Below are positions 25,512 to 32,682 of a DNA stretch of 32,682 nt, piece by piece. The DNA comes from Bacillota bacterium (lineage in GTDB: Bacteria > Bacillota > Sulfobacillia > Sulfobacillales > Sulfobacillaceae). Below the pieces are notes generated by a model that was not told the DNA's origin, did not search any database, and saw nothing but the letters and a program-made list of their open reading frames with translations. Within the stretch, counting starts at the first letter, position 1, and every line of letters begins with the position of its first letter. The stretch covers positions 1 through 32,682 of the forward strand of contig JAJZZH010000219.1 in the NCBI GenBank assembly GCA_021797675.1, given 5' to 3'. The position numbers and the translations under genes are program-made.

Positions 25512-26497
25512 GGGATCTCTTCATCCTCCAAGGGGACTCTTACCTCCCCCAGCAAGTCGGCCATCCAGGCCTCGGGATCAACGTCCTCGTCTGCGGTGAC
25601 CCGTAGCAACCGATGAAAGAGTACGCGAGCAGCAACTTTTTGTACGTCGTCGGGAATGACGAAATTCCGGCCGGCCAACACAGCCTGGGCGCGCGCGGCC
25701 TGAGCAAGCAAGATCATGGCGCGCGGACTCGCTCCCACCTCGATATCTGGGCGCGTTCGGGTAGCTCGCGTAATCGCTGCCACATAGGCCAGCACATCGC
25801 TCGCAAACCGGACCGCGGTGACTGCCTCCTCAAGAATGGATATGGGCGCAGGCGTGGATCCGGGATCCCCCGAGTTCTCCAGCGGTCGAGTATCCTCGCG
25901 GGGACGATTTTGCAGGTGCAGAGACAAAATGCCCAGATCATGCCGGGGAGCGGGATAGCCCAGGGAGGTCTTCAATAAGAAGCGGTCTAACTGGGCTTCG
26001 GGCAGCGGAAAAACGCCTTGCGACTCCAACGGATTTTGCGTAGCCATCACCAAAAACGGTTGCGGCAAGCGGTGCGCCGTGCCGTCGATGGTCACCTGCC
26101 CCTCCGCCATGGCTTCCAATAATGCCGACTGAGTCCGCGGCAGGGCGCGATTAATCTCGTCGACGAGAAGCACATGGGTAAAAATCGGCCCGCGCCGCAA
26201 GACAAACTCGGCTTCGCGAGGATGAAACACCAACCCTCCGACAATGTCGGCGGGCATCAGGTCGGGCGTGCACTGGATGCGGCGAAAAGAAAGTCCCAAG
26301 GCATCGGCAAACGTCTTCGCCAGCTCTGTCTTACCCACTCCGGGCACGTCCTCCAGCAAGATGTGACCATGCGTCATGAGGGCAATACAAAGGCTATCGA
26401 CGGCGTGGTCGAGTCCCAACAAACGGGCGGCAATGGTCTCTCTTATCTCGGTGATCACCGCTTGCGCAGCGGCAATGGGTTCAACCGATTGCGGCAT
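25508..26497 (-). CDS. MoxR-family AAA+ ATPase
   Basis: A 329-aa AAA+ ATPase. The Walker A motif is EDVPGVGKTELAK (49-61), Walker B is VLLVDEINRA (109-118), and sensor 1 is MATQNPLESQG with the EAQLDRF segment after it. MoxR proteins act as chaperones for the assembly of other proteins, together with DUF58/VWA partners. ATG has GAGGGG upstream. It is the first gene of the three-gene minus-strand operon and is divergent from corA. Confidence 0.95.
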   Translation of the reverse strand: MPQSVEPIAAAQAVITEIRETIAARLLGLDHAVDSLCIALMTHGHILLEDVPGVGKTELAKTFADALGLSFRRIQCTPDLMPADIVGGLVFHPREAEFVLRRGPIFTHVLLVDEINRALPRTQSALLEAMAEGQVTIDGTAHRLPQPFLVMATQNPLESQGVFPLPEAQLDRFLLKTSLGYPAPRHDLGILSLHLQNRPREDTRPLENSGDPGSTPAPISILEEAVTAVRFASDVLAYVAAITRATRTRPDIEVGASPRAMILLAQAARAQAVLAGRNFVIPDDVQKVAARVLFHRLLRVTADEDVDPEAWMADLLGEVRVPLEDEEIP

Positions 26498-26768
26498 GCC
26501 TAATATCCCCTCTCGAGCGGTCTATGGCGACGCAGAGCAAGCTCGCAGCGAGCAAACCATTTCGCCGCAGTCGTACCGTGCACTCCTCCGGCGGGTGGCG
26601 CACGCCCAGGATCTGCGGGTCTATCCGCCGTGGTTGCACCGAACCGTGGGATCGCCGATTCCCGGTGCTAACACCATAACCGATGGCGCTTCGAACGACT
26701 AGTCGGCGGATAACGGGTGTTGAATGCCGCGGCATGTTCCTGGTATTGTTGGCCGAGGAGGGTGCATG

Positions 26769-27689
26769 ATGCGAATCAACATCAAAGACGGCAACCAGGT
26801 CAAGCAAGTCTCCCTGGTGCCGCCGACCGCCGACCAAAAGGTTTGGATCGACGGGCGTAACGATGATGAGACCGTGGTTCAGATTGCAGACGCCTTGGGG
26901 TGGGATGTGGCGGCGTTAACTTCGATAACTCGTAACGTTGACCGAGCCCAGTTGCAGAATCTGGGCCAGGTTTCTTTCATCTCGGTCTTTGTGCCTGACG
27001 CGGACACCCTCCGCCAGGTGCACATCCTTCTGGCCCATAGCGTGTTGGTAACCTTGCATAATGAGCCTGTCGGGATGCTTGACGACATAGCCCTTGAGCT
27101 AGCCCAGAAGGCAGACCTGCTCCAGTCGGCCCACTATCTGCTGTACGAAATCTTAGAACGCACCGCGGACCGTTTCCTGGAGGCCATGGACCACTATGAA
27201 GAAGCGTTCGACGTACTGGAAGAAGAGGTGCTGAACGGCCATGACCGAACTCATGCAGTGTTTGCGCTGCGGCACGAGCTCCATCGTCAGCGCGCCATTC
27301 TGGCCGACATGCGTCGGATCGCCGCCCGCTTGTCGCGCCGGCAATTTGCCTCGGCCAGTACCGGTGCTCCGGAAGCCAATATTTTTGTCGACGTCTACGA
27401 TGGCTTCTATCATGTGATGGACAACATCGACAGTCTTCGCGACAATCTAACCGGCTTGGTGGATTTGCAACTCAACCAACGCTCGACCCGTCTTAATGAG
27501 ATCATGAAATTTCTCACCATCTTCTCGACGATTTTCCTCCCGCTTTCGTTTATCACCGGGTTTCTGGGGATGAATCTTCGCAGCATGCCTGAACTTTACA
27601 TTCCGTATGGGCAGGAATTCACTCTGTTCCTGATGATCCTCTTGGTAGCCACCATGCTGTATGTCTTCAAACGGCGAAAATGGATGTGA
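26769..27689 (+). CDS. corA: CorA-family magnesium/divalent-cation transporter
   Basis: A 306-aa membrane channel protein. A long soluble N-terminal domain with helical stalk (LDDIALELAQKADLLQSAHYLLYE) precedes two C-terminal membrane helices. The pore signature GMN is at the end of the first helix (ITGFLGMNLRSMPEL), and a basic tail, FKRRKWM, follows the second. CorA pentamers take up Mg2+, Co2+ or Ni2+. Two ATGs stand in tandem; 26769 has GGAGG 7 nt upstream and is preferred over 26766. It is a single gene divergent from the MoxR operon. No Mg2+ riboswitch was seen in the 271 bp upstream. Confidence 0.93.
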   Translation: MRINIKDGNQVKQVSLVPPTADQKVWIDGRNDDETVVQIADALGWDVAALTSITRNVDRAQLQNLGQVSFISVFVPDADTLRQVHILLAHSVLVTLHNEPVGMLDDIALELAQKADLLQSAHYLLYEILERTADRFLEAMDHYEEAFDVLEEEVLNGHDRTHAVFALRHELHRQRAILADMRRIAARLSRRQFASASTGAPEANIFVDVYDGFYHVMDNIDSLRDNLTGLVDLQLNQRSTRLNEIMKFLTIFSTIFLPLSFITGFLGMNLRSMPELYIPYGQEFTLFLMILLVATMLYVFKRRKWM

Positions 27690-27841
27690 TCAACTGGTTG
27701 GCAAAACCTCCCATACGCTCCACAGGAATTGTCGATCCCGTGCGCAGTCCAGATTCGCTCCCAGGCTTTAGCGTCGTGGTCCAGCTCAACTTCGCTCACG
27801 TCATGATCGGGGATAGCGGGCGATATTCGGCACCAACCCAA

Positions 27842-27971
27842 TCACGCGGGTTTTAGCTCGTGCAGGGCGCCCTTGGCCACCTGACCAAAGGCGGTCACGG
27901 GGTGCCGCTCCGCCGACGTGGCACCGCCCCAAAAACCGCACCTTGGTGTCCACAGGCGGGTTTAGCTTCAT
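27842..27971 (-). pseudogene. Possible short frameshifted reading frame
   Basis: A minus-strand ATG at 27971 opens MKLNPPVDTKVRFLG, and the continuation in the next frame reads GATSAERHPVTAFGQVAKGALHELKPA then stop. The pieces join only with one frameshift near the run of G and C bases at about 27925. There is no strong ribosome binding site and the family is not recognised, so this may be a gene remnant or chance. Confidence 0.25.
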
Positions 27972-28015
27972 GGTGGACCCCTGCCCTGCGCTGAAGCATC
28001 TTCGATGATGACCTA

Positions 28016-28058
28016 GGGTCAACGGCGGCTGCCCCTAAACGCCAGCTGCCGTTGACCC
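28016..28058. repeat. Long hairpin in the corA-binding protein intergenic region
   Basis: Two 16-base arms, 28016-28031 and 28043-28058, pair with only one G-T mismatch around an 11-nt loop. A smaller perfect hairpin (28107-28113/28122-28128, CCGCCTC/GAGGCGG) follows. Neither has a T tract. They lie between the ends of corA (plus) and the binding-protein gene (minus), so a structured bidirectional terminator is possible. Nothing else is seen between 27690 and 28178 apart from the short frame at 27842. Confidence 0.55.
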
Positions 28059-28178
28059 GGTCTTCGCGTCGACCTATGCCCGGTTAGTCTCCCCGATTTG
28101 TGATCCCCGCCTCGGGAATCGGAGGCGGCTTCAGGGGTTCGCCGGTTGATAGAGCCGTTTCTTTGCACGCCCTTGCCT

Positions 28179-29693
28179 TTAGGGCGCAAGGTGGTGCTGA
28201 AGCGCAAATTGGTGGTAAGCCGTCGCTACCGTACGCGCATATTGGGCCTTGGCCGCGGCCAGCGGCAAGTGCCCCCCAACGTATTCCTGGAAAATGTTGC
28301 GGATGGTCGTATATTCCGCGCTGGTCAGGAACTGACCGCCGTCACACTGGTACCACGGTCTGGTCAGCTGCGCCTTGACCGAGCCCAGAGCCGGAACCGG
28401 ATGGGTGCCCTTAAAGGTGGGTACGAAACTGCCCAGTTGGTTCACAATCATCTGATCGTGCTTGGGAGTGGCGATAAAACGCAGCCAATCCAGCACGGCC
28501 TGGAACTTGCCCGGCTGCCGCATGGTTGTGTCCGCCTTAGGCGTCGAGATCGCATACTGAAACGCCGCCTGCGGTCCCCCAGCATCCCCCGCGCTGTTAT
28601 AGTTCGTGCCGAACTTGGAAGTTTTACCCAGGAGCGGCATGGGAAAGGATCCAATGGGGAACTTGCCTCCCGCATATTTCACGGTGTTAGGCACCCAGGT
28701 GCCACCAAACACCATCGCCACCTTGCCGGCGGCAAACAGCACCTGCCCCGTCTGCGCACCGGTGGGCACGTTGTTCCACGGAATGACCGTGGTGTTTTTG
28801 TCCCAATAGTTATAGAGTTGCTTGACCACGGGCCACCAAGCCATAATCCGCGGATTCTTGGTTGGATTCAAAATGCCCTTGGCGTAGGCTATCGCATCAT
28901 CGTATTCGGAGATGCCAGGCTGCCGGGAAAACCCGGCAATCTTACGCAGGGTCGGCAAGCCAAGGTAATTGCCCAAAAAGTCCCGCACCCACCAGTCGTA
29001 CGTGGGAATGTCAGCCCCTGGCATGATGTGATGCGCCTTGAGTTGCTTGGCGTCGGCCAACAGCGCCGCCCAGGTCTTTGGCGGCCCGGCGATTCCTGCC
29101 TTGTGAAACAGTGCCTGGTTGTAAAAGAACTGAATGCCCAAATAGTCGCCATTGACCTCATAAATCTGTCCGCCGGGGGCTCGGGTCTCCGCCACGATCT
29201 TGGGATTCATCACGCTCGCCCAGTGTCGATTGCCCGGAATATAGGGATCGGGCTGACGGAAATAGGGCGCCAAATTATAGACGATCCCTTGCGGAAACAC
29301 CGTGTTCCAGTTCTCGTATTGGTTGAAATAGACGTCATACATCGTGCCGCCAGCCGCCTTGGTTTCGACCTGCTGATTGCTGTCCTGAAAACTGGGATTG
29401 ACGAACCGGATATGAATGCCGGGATAGAGGCGTTCGAACTGCTTGGCCAGCGTTTCTAGCACAGTCAAGCGCGGCGCATTCTTAGCCAGCTTGACACCGG
29501 GCGCAACGGGGGTATATGACTGCGCGAACATAGTAATCGTGCCCTTCCACTTCAGGTGAGGGAGAACACGGTGTGCGGCCGCCGGTCGGGGGCTAAACGC
29601 CGTCGCGGTAGTGACAATCAGGGTCGCGCTGAGCCCGATCAAACCTCCCTGTTTGCACCTGGCCATCGAACTGCCCGATGAAATCAACTTCAT
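28179..29693 (-). CDS. Extracellular solute-binding protein (ABC transporter, sugar type)
   Basis: A 504-aa exported binding protein of the family 1 type. The signal peptide (about 15-40) ends in PRPAAAH with no lipobox cysteine, so it is probably secreted or anchored by an uncleaved helix, unlike most Gram-positive binding proteins, which are lipoproteins. The mature part has the family features: the ERLYPGIHIRFVN strand, YDVYFNQYENWN, GIQFFYNQALFHKAGI, and AAGKVAMVFGGTWVPN. GGAGGG is 7 nt before the ATG. No permease or ATPase genes flank it here. The ligand is likely a sugar or oligosaccharide, from family only. Confidence 0.85.
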   Translation of the reverse strand: MKLISSGSSMARCKQGGLIGLSATLIVTTATAFSPRPAAAHRVLPHLKWKGTITMFAQSYTPVAPGVKLAKNAPRLTVLETLAKQFERLYPGIHIRFVNPSFQDSNQQVETKAAGGTMYDVYFNQYENWNTVFPQGIVYNLAPYFRQPDPYIPGNRHWASVMNPKIVAETRAPGGQIYEVNGDYLGIQFFYNQALFHKAGIAGPPKTWAALLADAKQLKAHHIMPGADIPTYDWWVRDFLGNYLGLPTLRKIAGFSRQPGISEYDDAIAYAKGILNPTKNPRIMAWWPVVKQLYNYWDKNTTVIPWNNVPTGAQTGQVLFAAGKVAMVFGGTWVPNTVKYAGGKFPIGSFPMPLLGKTSKFGTNYNSAGDAGGPQAAFQYAISTPKADTTMRQPGKFQAVLDWLRFIATPKHDQMIVNQLGSFVPTFKGTHPVPALGSVKAQLTRPWYQCDGGQFLTSAEYTTIRNIFQEYVGGHLPLAAAKAQYARTVATAYHQFALQHHLAP

Positions 29694-29779
29694 GCAACTT
29701 CCCTCCAAGTGTCGCCCTGGCCGTAAGCGGACTCCCTTCGAGCGCCAGCTCACGGTAGGAATTTTGATAAGTCAAATAT

Positions 29780-29821
29780 AGAATAGTTCGGATGATATAT
29801 TACGTCAATCGAATAATTCGA
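29780..29821 (-). promoter_or_regulatory. Promoter and operator of the solute-binding protein gene
   Basis: On the minus strand TTGACG (29803-29808), a 17-bp spacer and TATTCT (29780-29785) form a good promoter. A 13-bp palindrome, TCGAAT-A-ATTCGA (29809-29821), abuts the -35 from upstream, a position that suits an activator or a repressor. Confidence 0.6.
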
Positions 29822-29829
29822 CATCATCG

Positions 29830-30813
29830 GATTCTGGGGATGGATACCGTCTCGCCGCGACTTCCCGCAAACCGACGTTTCCAACGAGTTCCGATGCATG
29901 GTGGCATGTCAGTGAAGTGGACGTCCCCCATGGCCAAAAGCCAGAGATTCCTCCCAGCGACAGGTTTTTTGATCAGCGAACATATGGTGGCCGGACGATC
30001 CCCGGGGCCGTTTGGAATACACCCCCAGTTTGGCAGCCGAGGAATCCTCCCTGCACCGGATGGCTGCGGCCCAGGCCAAAGGAGTGGTAGCCAGCAGAAT
30101 GCGGAATTGCCCGAAGAAGTTCAGCCCATCGTGAAGGCATTCGGGGAGCTCGTCGTCCAAGAGGCGCAGATCACCACCTTAGAAGGAGTCGAAACGGGCT
30201 GACCCAGCTCTTTGATCAGAGCCTCGCGCAGGGCTGGATGCGCGAGATCGTGCAGACCCAGGAGCCGTCGTCGCCCCCGTGTCCGGCGTGCGCGCGGACG
30301 ATGCGCAAAGTCGACGAGGTTTGATTGGAGTTTATCAACCAGAGCCGTTCGCGGTTGCCAGCCTCATCGCCTACGACAGGGCAAAGGCCCCCACCGCCTG
30401 CTTTAGCCCCGTACGCTAGCTCCCATTGCCCACACACGCTGAACCATGCCAGGAGCCATCGCTAACGCCTCATGGCTGACGCGTTCGGCGCACCAGGCCA
30501 TAGAACGATGGCCCGGCTTGCGTCGGTCATCGCAGGACCCTACCGGCCACTTAGGACGCTGGCCAACGGCTGGGACTAAGCCCATGGGGCATTACTTCGA
30601 CCTTCGACTAACATGGTTGTCATCCGATCCAAAGGGTTCTGTTGGATGCGACCACGCCGAAATCAGCCCCATAGGCAGGGATTCACGGTTGGCGTAGGAC
30701 CAAAATGCACGACCGGAGCCAACCGCGAAGGATCGTGGAGCGACGAACGTTTTTGTGATCGTCAGGGCTAGCCGCCCTGCACCGTCCTCATCCCTGACGC
30801 CCGGCTGCTCTTG
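29830..30813. other. Gene-poor stretch with decayed fragments
   Basis: No intact gene was found. A plus-strand piece (about 30118-30324) is reconstructed with one frameshift as VKAFGELVVQEAQ... followed by GLTQLFDQSLAQGWMREIV and a CPAC zinc-ribbon-like pair; it resembles the N-terminus of some transposases but is too short to classify. An 8-bp inverted repeat (30760-30767/30792-30799) lies near the end of the Nudix gene. Confidence 0.35.
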
Positions 30814-31278
30814 TCATTCTAGGCGAATCAGGCGATCAAAAGGATGGATCTTCCATGCCTCATAGGGAATCGTGCGCGCACCCATCAGGGCGTCTTGAGT
30901 CCGCGAGCGCATTGGGGGCCGTGTAATGTACACCGCCATGTTGGCTGGAGTCAGAGCAACGAAGTCGGCGGCCTGAATTTCCTCTGGCTGAAGATGCAGG
31001 GTGCCCCCGAGGTATTCGCCAATAAAGACGATGGAGAGCACCGCCTGCGAAGCATTGTAATAGACCCCGGTCACCCCCGATGGCCGTATTTGGATACCCG
31101 TTTCTTCGCGCACTTCCCGTACCACCGCCCGATCGGGGGGCTCCCCCTCTTCCACCTGGCCTCCCGGAAGCTCCCAGGTATCCGCGCGCAGATGGGTCTT
31201 CACCAGCAACACGCCTCCCTGATGGTTCCGTACCAAGGCGGATACGGCCACAATATGTTTCGGTGCCATTCCCTGCAT
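30814..31278 (-). CDS. Nudix hydrolase
   Basis: A 154-aa Nudix-fold pyrophosphohydrolase. The Nudix box, from G40 in GGQVEEGEPPDRAVVREV to REETGI, fits G-x5-E-x7-R-E-U-x-E-E-x-G-U. Members cleave nucleoside diphosphates linked to another group, often removing oxidised nucleotides; the substrate here is unknown. ATG 31278 has GGAGGGGG 6 nt upstream; a second in-frame ATG lies three codons later. It appears to be a single gene. Confidence 0.9.
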   Translation of the reverse strand: MQGMAPKHIVAVSALVRNHQGGVLLVKTHLRADTWELPGGQVEEGEPPDRAVVREVREETGIQIRPSGVTGVYYNASQAVLSIVFIGEYLGGTLHLQPEEIQAADFVALTPANMAVYITRPPMRSRTQDALMGARTIPYEAWKIHPFDRLIRLE

Positions 31279-31645
31279 GCACCCCCTCCCCCGCAACGCA
31301 GCTCCCTCGGTGACTGCGCCCTCACCGGCTTCCAGGAAATGGGTGCGCCATCACGGGACCGGACGAGGGCCAGCTTCACGAATCCGACCCGTTGCCGTTT
31401 GCTGAAATGAGCTCCCGACCCTCGCCCGCCGCCATATCCTCGACGATGCGCCCAAAACGCGTCGCCGCGACGGAGTCTTGTCCGCCACCACCCCATGAAT
31501 CCAGTCGCCCGATGCCAGCGCAACCGCCACACCCACGTCCGGCATCCTGTTGCTCTGGCCTGAAAAAACCCGACCCTCATATATGGTATCCACCAGCCGG
31601 ATAAATACAAGTTATCGAGGAGTTAAGCAGGGAGGGGCAACCTAC
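31279..31645. other. Stretch without a convincing gene upstream of the Nudix gene
   Basis: Minus-strand frames across this stretch start near a TATATGAGG-rich spot at about 31590 and encode basic, low-complexity peptides with no domain. A frame starting at 31593 (TIYEGRVFSGQSNRMPD) is the most protein-like but lacks a ribosome binding site. No promoter could be assigned with confidence. Confidence 0.35.
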
Positions 31646-32290
31646 TCAAAGGCCGCAAGCATTGCCGCCTTTGGGATCATCTATAGCGGACGTGCGCACG
31701 TTTACCGCCTTCCCCGAGCTCGATGCCGGAATAACGCCGGCCCGGTCGAGATGGCACCAGCTCCCTGCTCTCCGAACCGCGCGATACCCACGCCGCATTG
31801 GACGTGCACGGCCACCAGGTCGGCGGCGACGGGGACATCGGGCCACCATTGGATCCCCCATCCCAGCCCCCTTAAGAGCCGTCCCGGTTGACCTGCCAGC
31901 ATGGGTGCCAGGACCATCTCGACCAACGCGCTGTTGGGCATGGCCGGTTGCCATGGTAAGAGCCCGTCGACGAGCGATAAGGGCCCCAGGCCTGATCCCA
32001 AGATGGTTTTGCCCCGGCGGAGGGCTGGAGGAATGATGGGATACCGGACAGAAGACTCACCATCTTGATGTTGAGTCCCACGATTTTTGGCCGCAAATTC
32101 GACGTGTTTTCTCAAATTTGTTGGCCACGTTTTCCTCGTAGAACTCTGGGGCCAGGAACGCAATCGCAACCGCGTATGCGGCCATGGCCAGGACAAGACT
32201 GCCTCGTCCGAACGCACGAGGATGCGCCTGATCTACGTCATCAGACCGCCGCCAGGCGGAGACCGGCCGAATGGACGCCCCGTTTATCAC
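31646..32290 (-). pseudogene. Decayed multi-pass membrane protein gene
   Basis: Frames on the minus strand together read as one broken protein. An N-terminal piece (32290-32057, with LAMAAYAVAIAFLAP) is followed in another frame (to 31702) by a long piece with LSLVDGLLPWQPAMPNSALV, MLAGQPGRLLRGLGW and a late VAADLVAVHVQCGVGIA. A third frame continues to 31646. The middle recalls uncharacterised DoxX-like membrane proteins that carry an LWLLDGxLQxQPxM-type motif. At least two frameshifts and missing hydrophobic segments show decay. Confidence 0.4.
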
Positions 32291-32398
32291 GGCCCATCCG
32301 TTCGGCCAGTGCTAAAGGGGCTCCTTGCAAAAACGGCCAACGAAATCGAGACGGGTCGTGGCCAAATAACTTCAATTTTCTTGATTCGCTACCCGGTT

Positions 32399-32611
32399 TC
32401 ATGACGTCCCTGTAGCCATTCCGAAAGCCCCGACGATGATCACACCCAGCAGGATCTTGCCCAGATCCTGATAGAACTGCGCGGTGATCTGCGGATTGAT
32501 CATCGATGGTAATGACCCATTCATGTTGATGACCCTGACAATCGGGTCAGCGTATGGCCGGCCGGCGCGTGTGTCCTCGTGACAACAAAACGATACCGGG
32601 GGTGTAACACG
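32399..32611 (-). pseudogene. 3' end of a gene cut by the repeat element
   Basis: An open frame of 70 codons runs from the border of the right repeat copy to a TGA at 32399. It has protein-like content: PYADPIVRVINMNGSLPSM, then INPQITAQFYQDLGKILL and a C-terminal membrane helix (GVIIVGAFGMATG). In the same frame the element supplies TAG right at the border, so there is no start upstream. The sequence was probably the tail of a longer gene interrupted by insertion. ATG 32524 inside it could still start a 41-aa peptide. The family is not recognised. Confidence 0.55.
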
Positions 32612-32682
32612 CTAGGAGCTTGTCCATAAATCCCCATGAGCACGTGCAAAACTACAATATATTCCGCAGTTTCTGGAAACGA
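32612..32682. repeat. Partial second copy of the MITE-like element at the window end
   Basis: Positions 32612-32681 are identical to 1-70 in the same orientation; the last base differs (A against G at 71). The copy is cut by the window end, so its right terminal repeat is not seen. The window being bounded by the same repeat on both sides suggests the sequence was broken at a repeat during assembly. Confidence 0.9.

Noticed and set aside
31279-31420. Possible tRNA on the minus strand, suggested by the frame phrase PSRDRTRASFTNPTRCRLL
   Set aside because: No T arm, acceptor pairing or anticodon stem could be built on either strand.
1-32682. The 70-base direct repeat at the two ends as evidence for a circular replicon
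   Set aside because: The repeat is a mobile-type element, the following base differs (G against A), and there are no replication or partition genes; a break at a repeated sequence explains it more simply.

Overview
The window looks like chromosomal DNA of an acidophilic, sulfur-using Gram-positive bacterium of the Sulfobacillus type. This is inferred from content, not from a marker gene. The reasons are strong GGAGG-type ribosome binding sites before almost every gene, three tRNA genes with encoded CCA ends, fairly GC-rich DNA, a secreted S53 (kumamolisin-like) protease of the kind that works at low pH, a lipoprotein foldase, and a group of sulfane-sulfur genes. No prophage, CRISPR array or intact transposase was seen.

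Layout. Positions 1-126 hold a complete miniature inverted-repeat element, and the first 70 bases of a second copy in the same orientation close the window (32612-32681). The left arm (631-4836, all minus strand) holds genes for a DsrE-like protein, an MFS transporter, a double rhodanese and a CoA-disulfide-reductase/rhodanese fusion. The last two overlap by ATGA and are driven by a promoter containing a perfect 22-bp palindrome that resembles CsoR/CstR operators, so the arm looks like a persulfide-response module. A nucleoside hydrolase, an EXLDI-family protein behind a 14-bp palindrome, and a PrsA-like foldase follow, and then about 1.6 kb without a convincing gene.

From 9463 a plus-strand set encodes a thioredoxin-like DUF929 protein overlapping a VKOR-type oxidoreductase (a likely extracytoplasmic disulfide-forming pair), a PQQ-type beta-propeller protein, FabI, and tRNA-Gly, tRNA-Cys and tRNA-Val, whose promoter overlaps the fabI stop codon. 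An SGNH esterase, an F420-type oxidoreductase, an OsmC protein and a second beta-propeller protein come next. An anaerobic-type sulfatase maturase then lies just downstream of a Cys-type sulfatase, which is the expected enzyme and substrate pair. The S53 protease is divergent from these.

The right part holds a tightly overlapping MoxR-DUF58-DUF4129 operon, CorA, an orphan secreted solute-binding protein, a Nudix hydrolase, and a decayed right edge. There a broken membrane-protein gene and a 70-codon gene tail run up to the second repeat copy. Two genes (MFS and nucleoside hydrolase) have a perfect GGAGGT placed 6-7 nt before ATC or ATT and no good ATG, GTG or TTG alternative, which suggests rare start codons.
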